From assembly GCF_029581355.1 (NCBI RefSeq), contig NZ_CP120849.1, positions 2,574,501 to 2,638,500 on the forward strand: a DNA stretch of 64,000 nucleotides, read 5' to 3'. Both the position numbers and the translations under genes were made by a program. The stretch's first letter is position 1. The number at the start of each line of letters is the position of its first letter. Positions 25,638-33,120 of the stretch are shown piece after piece. This DNA comes from Parabacteroides chongii. Lineage in GTDB: Bacteria > Bacteroidota > Bacteroidia > Bacteroidales > Tannerellaceae. Under the pieces are notes generated by a model. The model was not told the DNA's origin. It searched no databases and was given only the letters and a program-made list of their open reading frames with translations.

Positions 25638-26729
25638 TTACTTGAATGCAATATTGAATACCACCATTTCACTGTTTGTGCCGATCCGGAAAGGAGGTCC
25701 CCAGAGCGATAAGCCCGAAGATACATAAACATGACTGTTTCCCCATTGCCTGTATCCGTGACTTTGCTGGAACAGGTAGTCGGTCAGCAGGCTCATCGGC
25801 CAGATCTGTCCGCGATGCGTATGTCCGCTGAACTGTAAGTCTATACCGGCTTTTTCGGTATTCTGCAGGTCGTATGGTTGATGATCCAAAAGGATAACAG
25901 GCTGGGCCGGGTTAATGTTTTGTGATAATGTCCGGAGAGACAAGCGTGACGGATTGTGACGGTCGTCGCGTCCGGCAATCTGCACTCCGTTGGGAAGCGT
26001 GATTACCGTATCACGTAAGAGTTGAATCGGTGTCGACTGGATAAATTCGGCACTTTTCTTTATTCCGCTGATGTATTCATGATTTCCGGGAACCATATAA
26101 ATACCCTGCGGTGCTTTCAATTGTGATAGTTCTTCCTGCATATTCTCCGTATAAAGGGGCGTTACGCTATTATCTATCAAATCGCCGCCGATCAGAATCA
26201 AATCCGGCTTTTCGGCATTGATCATGTTTACATATTTCTTCAGTTGTGCCTTGTTTGTTCCGTAACCCAGGTGAATATCGCTTATGGCAACCGCTTTCAT
26301 CGGGGAGGAATCGTTGTTGACAACCTTGTTGATAACTATGTTGATAACTTCTGTCTTCGGATGTTGATAATGATAATACCCATAGCTTAACAGGCTTAAA
26401 GTCAGTAGTAAAGAGATGTAGAACCCATATTTAAAACCCCCGTTGAAAAGTTTGAATATATCGAATGCTACCAGGAATAATACCATATATAAGGTAAATA
26501 CCAGCCAGCCTGTTCCCACTTCATGGATCGTATGTGCCAATACATCCGGATATTTTACATTTCTAGCCAGCATACTGACGGCGAAGGAAAGCGCACAACT
26601 CCAGAATAGAACTGTCAGAAGCACTTTCACACCAAAAGGTTGAGCAACGAGAGCTTGTGCCCCCCTGGTGAATATATAGATATTCCCTGCTAGATAAGCG
26701 CAAAAGAGGGCTATGAAAATTGTAGGCAT
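25638..26729 (-). CDS. Membrane-bound calcineurin-like metallophosphoesterase, paralogue
   Basis: 363 residues from ATG 26729. A longer frame starts at 26768, but a perfect -7 box (complement of 26746-26753) lies inside that extension. Same layout as the neighbour: N-terminal membrane helices, then DIHLGYG, GGDLIDN, PGNHEYI and SGHTHRGQIWP. Both paralogues end with a shared pattern (VYVSSGLSLWGPPFRIGTNSEMVVF), so they arose by duplication but have diverged. Substrate unknown. Confidence 0.92.
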   Translation of the reverse strand: MPTIFIALFCAYLAGNIYIFTRGAQALVAQPFGVKVLLTVLFWSCALSFAVSMLARNVKYPDVLAHTIHEVGTGWLVFTLYMVLFLVAFDIFKLFNGGFKYGFYISLLLTLSLLSYGYYHYQHPKTEVINIVINKVVNNDSSPMKAVAISDIHLGYGTNKAQLKKYVNMINAEKPDLILIGGDLIDNSVTPLYTENMQEELSQLKAPQGIYMVPGNHEYISGIKKSAEFIQSTPIQLLRDTVITLPNGVQIAGRDDRHNPSRLSLRTLSQNINPAQPVILLDHQPYDLQNTEKAGIDLQFSGHTHRGQIWPMSLLTDYLFQQSHGYRQWGNSHVYVSSGLSLWGPPFRIGTNSEMVVFNIAFK

Positions 26730-26745
26730 TTTGTCAAATTTTCGG

Positions 26746-26753
26746 CAAATGTA
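26746..26753 (-). promoter_or_regulatory. -7 box (TACATTTG) of the metallophosphoesterase operon
   Basis: Exact TAnnTTTG on the minus strand, 16 nt before ATG 26729. Confidence 0.6.
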
Positions 26754-26813
26754 CATAATAATCTTCAATTCATTTGTGAAAAAAGGTTTTGGCTATTCGA
26801 CCGGTATCCGTTC

Positions 26814-27446
26814 TTATTTCGGATACCCCACCGGATTATTCATCATCAATACCTGACTGTCTGATAATTTGAGTATCTTTTTCAAAGCAGCTTGGTCCAT
26901 GGTGGCTCTGGGAACAGTCGATAATCCGATTCCGGCACAACACAAATTGATATTCTGCGATACAATACCTGCATCCATGGCTGCCATCAGCTTGGTATGC
27001 TCTCCTACATTTCCAAAACGGGACAGGTCAGATACCAGAACAAGAGAAACCGGTGCCTCTTTTACAAAATCCTGTCCGGCACCTACAGCCCCACGGTGAT
27101 CGCCTTCGGCTATCGGTGTTAATGCATGTGCTTTGGCATCATACAGATAAGCGCCATCCTTCATGATCACATAAACGTCGATGTCCTGCTTGTTTAAAGC
27201 CGAAGGAGCCGTACGTTTTCCATCTGTACGATTAATACCGTTGGCTGCCCATAACAAATCGGAAAGATCCTGAGCAGTTAATTCTTTGGAAGCATATTCA
27301 CGGTCGGAGTGACGGTCGGAAAAGGCTTTCATGACGGCGGCTCCGCGTGTCTTGTCCGGAGCATTGAGTTTAATAACTTTGAGATCCTGTGCATTCATAA
27401 CGGAAATGACTAATAAAGCGGTTAAAAAGAATGAAATCTTTCTCAT
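26814..27446 (-). CDS. Secreted SagB/nitroreductase-family flavoprotein
   Basis: 210 residues from ATG 27446 with a Sec signal peptide (about 1-19, cut before QDLKV). The mature part has nitroreductase/SagB motifs: SDRHSDREYASKELTAQDLSDLLWAANGINR near 41-72, AVGAGQDFVKEAPVSLVLV, and QNINLCCAGIGLSTVPRA near 165-182. Members bind FMN and reduce nitro or related groups with NAD(P)H. Export of such an enzyme is notable, since FMN and NAD(P)H are cytosolic. A perfect -7 box lies 27 nt upstream. It is divergent from the receptor gene at 27648. Confidence 0.85.
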   Translation of the reverse strand: MRKISFFLTALLVISVMNAQDLKVIKLNAPDKTRGAAVMKAFSDRHSDREYASKELTAQDLSDLLWAANGINRTDGKRTAPSALNKQDIDVYVIMKDGAYLYDAKAHALTPIAEGDHRGAVGAGQDFVKEAPVSLVLVSDLSRFGNVGEHTKLMAAMDAGIVSQNINLCCAGIGLSTVPRATMDQAALKKILKLSDSQVLMMNNPVGYPK

Positions 27447-27473
27447 ATCTATATTTATTAATAGTAAGTCTGA

Positions 27474-27481
27474 CAAATTTA
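27474..27481 (-). promoter_or_regulatory. -7 box (TAAATTTG) of the nitroreductase gene
   Basis: Exact TAnnTTTG on the minus strand, 27 nt before ATG 27446. Confidence 0.55.
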
Positions 27482-27554
27482 AAAGAAATTCATCTAAGCA
27501 AACAGCAAAATACATCTTTTACGATTCTTTAATTCTGATGAATACGAACGTTTC

Positions 27555-27573
27555 GTAGAAACTTCTACATTTG
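27555..27573 (+). promoter_or_regulatory. -7 box (TACATTTG) overlapped by a GTAGAA-AC-TTCTAC dyad
   Basis: The -7 box is 27566-27573, 74 nt before ATG 27648. A perfect 6-bp dyad (27555-27560 with 27563-27568) covers its first three bases. It may be an operator or chance. Confidence 0.5.
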
Positions 27574-27647
27574 CATCGGGTTCACACTTGAATTAAATAG
27601 TATTTGAATAATAAATCAATCGATAACCTCTAAATTCTTTAAATTTG

Positions 27648-30188
27648 ATGAAAGAAAAACTGCTCTACTTAGTGTTGGTGTTGATGATGGTTGTGCCTTT
27701 ATATGCACAAAGCCAGAATGCCGCTGATTACACGATCAAGGGACAAGTTGTTGATTCCTTGTCTAATGAAACAGTTCCTTATGCAACGTTGAACATCGCT
27801 TTGGCTAGTGCCCCTCAGAAAGCGGTTAAATTGTTGGCTTGTGATGATGACGGTAAGTTTACCACTACCCTGAAACAACCCGGAAAGTACATCATATCCA
27901 TGCAGTCGCTGGGAAAAGTTCCGGCTGTAAAGTATTTCACCTTGTCTGAAAACAAGAAAAGCCTGGATTTGGGTAAGTTGTATATGAATGACGATACCCA
28001 GCAATTGAATGAAGTAACCGTTGTTGCCCAAAAGCCATTGGTAACGGTGGAAGTGGATAAAATTACGTATAGCCTGGATGATGACCCGGAAGCTAAGACC
28101 AGCAATGCCTTGGAAATGTTCCGTAAAGTGCCGATGGTGACTGTCGACGGTGAAGACAAGATACAGTTGAAGGGATCTTCAAACTATAAGATTTATATGA
28201 ATGGCAAACCTTCAAACCTGTTGAGCGGTGAAAATGCTTCAGATGTATTGAAAAGTATGCCTGCCAGTTCTATCAAGAATATCGAAGTCATTACCGATCC
28301 GGGATCAAAATATGATGCGGAAGGCGTCGGTGGTATTATCAATATTATCACGACTAAAAACGCCATGCAGGGATATACAGGAACAGTTCGTGCCAATGCC
28401 AGTTCACTGGGTAGCTTTGGCGGTGGCGGTTATGTCTCGTTGAAGGTCGGAAGCCTGGGGCTTACTGCTAACTATGGGTATAATAAAAGAAATTCTCCCT
28501 GGAATGATTCTCATAGTGAACGTGAAACGGATAAGGATCGCTTGGCTGAAGACGGACCGACTAAATTAATAGAGGACGGACGCAGCAAGTATAAAGGACC
28601 GTTCCAGTACGGTTATCTGGAAGCCAGTTACGAAATCGATACGCTTAACCTGATAAGCGTGGGGGCTAATCTCTTTCGTGGAAAATCAGAGAATCTTTCC
28701 GAATTGGATGCTGTATTGAATCCTATGAATGTTGGAATCAATGAACAGACTGCTCCAATTTATCGGTATCATCGTAATAGTAACTCTGAAAGTACTTTTG
28801 GATCGACTGACTTGAATGTAGACTATCAACACTCTACCTCTAAAAAAGATGAATTGCTGACAATCTCTTATCGTTTCAGCCAGTCTCCTAATGATAATGA
28901 AAGCAAAACAGAGTTGTCTGATGTGGTCACTTATTATATGGAAAAAGATTATCCGAAATGGAATATCAATGATGCTTCCACTATCGAACATACCGGACAG
29001 GTTGACTATACTACACCTCTTTTTAATAAACAGACGCTTGAGGCTGGTGTAAAATACATCAACCGTCAGAATAAGAGTAATACGTTGGAACAAGTTTATG
29101 ATGGTGAAACAGGTATTTGGGTAGACCAAAAGAGAGACAATAGCCAATTCCATCATACACAGCATATTTATTCAGCTTATTTGGGTTATTTGGTTCGTCT
29201 GGATAAATTCGGAATCAAAGCAGGTGTTCGTGGAGAAGGAACAAGCCTGGATGCCAAGTTTGCTTTGAAACCGGATATGGATTTCAATTCTAATTATTTT
29301 GATGTGGTTCCGAATGCTACATTAACTTATCAATTGGATATGTCTACCCAGATTCGTTTAGGATATAATATGAGAATCCAGCGTCCGGGTATCTGGTATC
29401 TGAATCCTTATATCAATGATGTCAATCCTCAGAATATCTCTCAGGGTAATCCGAACCTGGATTCTGAAAAGAGTAATAATGTCAACTTAAACTTCAGTAA
29501 GTTTACTCAGAAGTTCAGTATCAATGCCAGTTTGAGCTATACATTCGTTAATAATCCGATCGAACGTCACACATTTACTGCCAATTTCCCGGAAAGCGAT
29601 CCTCGTTCACAGTATAATGGTGCTATGTGGAGTACCTACGATAACGTAGGTAAGAAGCAGCAGGTTGGTATGTTTTTGTATGGTAACTGGTCTCCGACTA
29701 CCTGGTTCCGTATTTATATGAACGGAGGTTTGGATTATGTAAGCATGAAAGCTCCTACTCTGAATAAGGAAAAAGACGGTGTCAGCGGACGAATCTTTGC
29801 CGGTACGCAGTTTACGCTGCCGAAAGATTTCCGTATCAACCTGAACGGTGGATATTTCAGTCCGTGGATTCAATTACAAAGTGAAATGTCTCCGTTCTAT
29901 TTTGCCGGTTTGAATGTCAGCAAGGATTTCCTGAAAAAGAAATTGTCTGTTTCTTTGGGAGCAAATAATCCGTTCTGGAAAACCATGAAGATGGAAACGA
30001 CCACCAAGGGAGACGGTTTCCATGATGTATCGACCAACTGGCGCAGTGCCCGTGAATTCCGTTTCAGTATATCCTACCGTTTCGGTACGATGAAGGGACA
30101 GATCAAGAAAGTACGTCGTGGTATCAGTAATGATGACTCGAAAGGCGGCGGAGAAAATAACCAGGGTGGCGGAGAACAGGCCATGTAA
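27648..30188 (+). CDS. TonB-dependent-receptor-like outer-membrane protein (OMP_b-brl_3 type)
   Basis: 846 residues. Signal peptide about 1-22 (LVLVLMMVVPLYAQ). Carboxypeptidase-regulatory-like domain (YTIKGQVVDSLSNETVPYAT, about 29-115), plug-like domain (KTSNALEMFRKVPMVTVDGEDKIQLKG, YKIYMNGKPSNLL, IKNIEVITDPGSKYDAEGVGGIINI, about 145-240), then a large barrel with LRLGYN-like strands ending FRFSISYRFGTMKGQIKKVRRG. The C-terminus runs past the last strand into a charged, Gly-rich tail (NDDSKGGGENNQGGGEQ). No partner gene follows; ligand unknown. Confidence 0.9.
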   Translation: MKEKLLYLVLVLMMVVPLYAQSQNAADYTIKGQVVDSLSNETVPYATLNIALASAPQKAVKLLACDDDGKFTTTLKQPGKYIISMQSLGKVPAVKYFTLSENKKSLDLGKLYMNDDTQQLNEVTVVAQKPLVTVEVDKITYSLDDDPEAKTSNALEMFRKVPMVTVDGEDKIQLKGSSNYKIYMNGKPSNLLSGENASDVLKSMPASSIKNIEVITDPGSKYDAEGVGGIINIITTKNAMQGYTGTVRANASSLGSFGGGGYVSLKVGSLGLTANYGYNKRNSPWNDSHSERETDKDRLAEDGPTKLIEDGRSKYKGPFQYGYLEASYEIDTLNLISVGANLFRGKSENLSELDAVLNPMNVGINEQTAPIYRYHRNSNSESTFGSTDLNVDYQHSTSKKDELLTISYRFSQSPNDNESKTELSDVVTYYMEKDYPKWNINDASTIEHTGQVDYTTPLFNKQTLEAGVKYINRQNKSNTLEQVYDGETGIWVDQKRDNSQFHHTQHIYSAYLGYLVRLDKFGIKAGVRGEGTSLDAKFALKPDMDFNSNYFDVVPNATLTYQLDMSTQIRLGYNMRIQRPGIWYLNPYINDVNPQNISQGNPNLDSEKSNNVNLNFSKFTQKFSINASLSYTFVNNPIERHTFTANFPESDPRSQYNGAMWSTYDNVGKKQQVGMFLYGNWSPTTWFRIYMNGGLDYVSMKAPTLNKEKDGVSGRIFAGTQFTLPKDFRINLNGGYFSPWIQLQSEMSPFYFAGLNVSKDFLKKKLSVSLGANNPFWKTMKMETTTKGDGFHDVSTNWRSAREFRFSISYRFGTMKGQIKKVRRGISNDDSKGGGENNQGGGEQAM

Positions 30189-30215
30189 TTATAATTCATA
30201 AATACTAGGTAAAGG

Positions 30216-30246
30216 TCCGGATAGAAATATCCGGATTTTTTTTGCC
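30216..30246 (+). terminator. Terminator of the outer-membrane receptor gene
   Basis: TCCGGATA (30216-30223), loop GAAA, TATCCGGA (30228-30235), then eight Ts. Confidence 0.9.
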
Positions 30247-30297
30247 TATGCGATCCGATTCTTTTGATAACCATCAATCGTGAAAAAGCCATATTTG

Positions 30298-30347
30298 GAC
30301 AAAAAAGTACCTTATCTTAGACAAAAAGTGCCTTTCTTCCTGAAAGG
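30298..30347. repeat. Short 21-22-nt tandem repeat upstream of the GH2 promoter
   Basis: GAC-A5/6-GTxCC begins at 30298 and 30320 (22 apart), and a degenerate GAAAGG follows at 30342. A CCTTTC/GAAAGG dyad sits at its end, 8 nt before the -7 box. Could be a regulatory site; only two clear copies. Confidence 0.4.
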
Positions 30348-30354
30348 TTCGTTT

Positions 30355-30362
30355 TATCTTTG
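30355..30362 (+). promoter_or_regulatory. -7 box (TATCTTTG) of the GH2 gene
   Basis: Exact TAnnTTTG, 25 nt before ATG 30388. It lies inside the longer frame starting at GTG 30280 and therefore argues against that start. Confidence 0.65.
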
Positions 30363-30387
30363 CTATCGGAATAAAGAAATAAATAAC

Positions 30388-32424
30388 ATGAAACACATTC
30401 TTATCGGTTTACTGCTGGTGTTGTGCAGTACATTAACTTATGCCTCCCGTAAGGAGATACTTTTAAATAATGACTGGATGTTCCGTTTTTCGCATCAGGT
30501 GCAGAAGAATAGCGAGCAGCGCGTCAACCTTCCACATACCTGGAATAGCGGTGATGCCCTTTCCGGAAAACAGGATTATTATCGTGGAATGGGAAATTAT
30601 GAGAAAACATTGTTCGTGAAACCGGAGTGGAAAGGTAAACGTTTATTCCTGCGCTTTGAAGGAGTTAATACGATCGCTACAGTTTTTGTAAATTCCGTTT
30701 GTCTGGGAGAACACCGTGGTGGTTATGGCGCTTTCGTTTTTGAAATAACAGATAAAGTAGAATATGGTGTCGAAAATAAGATACTGGTAAAGGTGAATAA
30801 CGCCCTGCAACTGGATATTATGCCGTTGGTCGGCGATTTCAATTTCTATGGCGGCATTTATCGGGATGTCAACCTGATCATTACGGATCCGGTACATATT
30901 TCATTGACCGATTATGCATCTCCCGGCGTTTATCTGATACAGCAAAAGGTAACGAAAGAACAGGCTGATGTAAAGGCTAAGGTACTTGTATCGAATAGTT
31001 CGTCGGAGAAGGTACCGGTGCAGGTGAATGTAAAGATATGGGATGCAGATAAAATTGTACAGCAACAGGATCTGAATCTGACTGTAGATGCTCAGCAAGT
31101 ACATACAGCCGGTTTGGAATTTACCATAAAGAACCCGCATCTGTGGAACGGCAGGAAAGATCCGTTCATGTATCGTGCGGAGGTTACTTTGCTCGCTGGC
31201 GGAAAAGAAATAGATAAAGTGGAACAGCCGTTGGGATTGCGTTTCTATCATGTTGACGCAGAGAAAGGTTTCTTCCTGAATGGCGAACATCTGAAACTGC
31301 ATGGCGTATGCCGTCACCAGGACCGTGCGGAACGGGGGAATGCCCTATATAAAGAGCACCATGAAGAAGATGCAGCCATTATTGCAGAGATGGGTACAAA
31401 TGCCATCCGTCTGGCACATTATCCGCAGGCTACTTATTTCTATGATTTAATGGATAAATACGGTATGGTGACCTGGGCGGAGATTCCCTTTATCGGACCG
31501 GGCGGTTACCAGGACAGAGGTTTTAACGATCTGCCCTCTTTCCGTGAGAACGGCAAAGAACAACTGAAAGAGTTGATTCGTCAGCATTACAATCACCCGT
31601 CCATCTGTTTTTGGGGCTTATTCAATGAATTGAAAACACATGGAGACAATCCGATCGAATATATCAAGGAACTGAATGAACTGGCTCACCAGGAAGACCC
31701 GACACGTCCGACAACGGCTGCCAGCTTCCTGTCGTATGACAGCGATATCAGTAAAATAACTGATGTGATTGCCTGGAACCAGTATTTCGGCTGGTATGGA
31801 GGTTCTCCCTCCGATATGGGAAAATGGCTGGATGCCAATCATAAAGCACATCCGGATTATAAGATCGCCATTAGTGAATACGGTGCAGGTGCCAGTATTT
31901 ATCATCAGCAAGATTCTATTAAGCCGGGTGTAGCTTCCGGTTGGTGGCATCCGGAGAATTTCCAGACATTCTATCATATGGGTAACTGGGAGGCTATTGC
32001 CGAACGTCCGTTTGTTTGGGGTTCTTTCATCTGGAACCTGTTCGATTTTGGGGCTGCCCATCGTACGGAAGGGGATCGTCCGGGTATTAACGATAAAGGG
32101 TTGGTTACATTCGACCGTAAGGTAAAGAAGGATGCTTTCTATTATTATAAAGCAAACTGGAACAAAGACGATAAATTTGTTTACATCGCTAACCGTCGCC
32201 ATCGCGACCGCGCCACGCAAGTGACTGATGTGATGGTATTTTCTAATCTACCTGAGGTTGAGTTGTTTGTGAATGGTAAAAGCCAAGGAAAACAGACACC
32301 GGATAAGTATGCTACATTTGTATGGAAAGGTGTAAATCTGACGGATGGAGAAAATACGGTTGAGGCTCGTGCTGTACAAAAGAAGAACAATATATCTGAT
32401 AGTGTAAACTGGACTTGTAAGTAA
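30388..32424 (+). CDS. Glycoside hydrolase family 2 (beta-galactosidase/beta-glucuronidase type)
   Basis: 678 residues from ATG 30388 with signal peptide 1-19 (LIGLLLVLCSTLTYA). GH2 sugar-binding domain (LPHTWN near 50; FEGVNTIATVFVNSVCLGEHRGGY near 89-111), immunoglobulin-like domain, TIM barrel from about 290 with LHGVCRHQD, acid/base Glu414 in GLFNELKT and nucleophile Glu497 in ISEYGAG. A C-terminal domain (DVMVFSNLPEVELFVNGKSQGK) is DUF4982-like. Retaining exo-beta-glycosidase of the periplasm. It precedes the two SusCD pairs and is likely the exo-enzyme of this polysaccharide locus. Exact sugar not determinable. Confidence 0.93.
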   Translation: MKHILIGLLLVLCSTLTYASRKEILLNNDWMFRFSHQVQKNSEQRVNLPHTWNSGDALSGKQDYYRGMGNYEKTLFVKPEWKGKRLFLRFEGVNTIATVFVNSVCLGEHRGGYGAFVFEITDKVEYGVENKILVKVNNALQLDIMPLVGDFNFYGGIYRDVNLIITDPVHISLTDYASPGVYLIQQKVTKEQADVKAKVLVSNSSSEKVPVQVNVKIWDADKIVQQQDLNLTVDAQQVHTAGLEFTIKNPHLWNGRKDPFMYRAEVTLLAGGKEIDKVEQPLGLRFYHVDAEKGFFLNGEHLKLHGVCRHQDRAERGNALYKEHHEEDAAIIAEMGTNAIRLAHYPQATYFYDLMDKYGMVTWAEIPFIGPGGYQDRGFNDLPSFRENGKEQLKELIRQHYNHPSICFWGLFNELKTHGDNPIEYIKELNELAHQEDPTRPTTAASFLSYDSDISKITDVIAWNQYFGWYGGSPSDMGKWLDANHKAHPDYKIAISEYGAGASIYHQQDSIKPGVASGWWHPENFQTFYHMGNWEAIAERPFVWGSFIWNLFDFGAAHRTEGDRPGINDKGLVTFDRKVKKDAFYYYKANWNKDDKFVYIANRRHRDRATQVTDVMVFSNLPEVELFVNGKSQGKQTPDKYATFVWKGVNLTDGENTVEARAVQKKNNISDSVNWTCK

Positions 32425-32520
32425 TATAATAGATGGTTTTTTCTACTGAATTGTAGTTCTTGCAAAAAGAATGATAACTGAATAAAGGTTATTGGGAATA
32501 GTTTTAATAGAAAAGTCTTT

Positions 32521-32564
32521 AAAGGATAGGGTGTTAGTGACTAATACCTTATCCTTTTTTTTAT
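32521..32564 (+). terminator. Terminator of the GH2 gene
   Basis: AAAGGATA (32521-32528) pairs with TATCCTTT (32550-32557), with an inner GTGTTAG/CTAATAC arm, then a run of Ts. Confidence 0.8.
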
Positions 32565-32573
32565 TCTGAATAT

Positions 32574-32588
32574 AGTTCTGTATGGACT
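32574..32588. promoter_or_regulatory. AGTTC dyad, copy 1 (orphan)
   Basis: AGTTCTGTATGGACT, flanked by TA, one mismatch to the AGTTC-N5-GAACT dyad found three more times. No gene starts about 108 nt away, so its role is unclear. Confidence 0.5.
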
Positions 32589-32997
32589 ACGTTCCTAAAA
32601 ATGCAAGAAACTGAACGATGCAAAAATAACGTATTGTATGATATATTAACATGCATTTTTGTCTAATATAGGTGCATCTATTGTCCATTCTTAAAAAATT
32701 AACACAAGTATAATAATTTGGTTATCAAGGATGTACTTTCCTTGTCATCAATTTGTCACCTACTTACGAATTTCCAGGCGGGTAGAAACAGAATAGCTCA
32801 TCCCGTAAATAGAGTCATTTGGTTTACCATTTTTCTATTAATATTTACATAAGGCAGTTTGGGTAGGATCTCTCATTTTTATTCGTTCTGCTATTGAAAG
32901 ACAAATAGATAATCTCTTCTTTTATAAGCCCTCCGTGGTTTTCTGTAACATTCTGTCGGATGAAAAAACAATAATTAGTTAATAAATAAATGTACAT

Positions 32998-33012
32998 AGT
33001 TCATACAGAACT
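32998..33012. promoter_or_regulatory. AGTTC dyad, copy 2, upstream of SusC1
   Basis: AGTTCATACAGAACT within TAGTTC-N5-GAACTA, 108 nt before the SusC1 start. Probable binding site of the locus regulator (inference). Confidence 0.65.
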
Positions 33013-33120
33013 ATTTCCTTTCTGATGTGAAACGGACAAAACTAATATTATTAGCACAGCAAGTTCGGATTATTTGGTGTGCGCAAACACATTTATTTAT
33101 TAACTAAATCTGGTGTTATT

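Larger units (their letters stand above)
32425..33120. other. Long gene-free region before SusC1
   Basis: 696 nt with no credible gene. It holds the GH2 terminator (32521-32564), one AGTTC dyad directly after it (32574-32588), a second dyad 108 nt before SusC1 (32998-33012), and a 24-nt leader (33097-33120) identical to that of SusC2. The AT-rich middle (32600-32990) shows nothing I can name. Confidence 0.6.

Noticed and set aside
30280..30387. GTG start giving 36 extra residues on the GH2 enzyme
   Set aside because: The extension contains the -7 promoter box and a repeat, and would bury the clear signal peptide starting at ATG 30388.
33079..33120. Upstream GTG start for SusC1
   Set aside because: SusC2 shares the MTKDF start and the identical non-coding leader directly before it.
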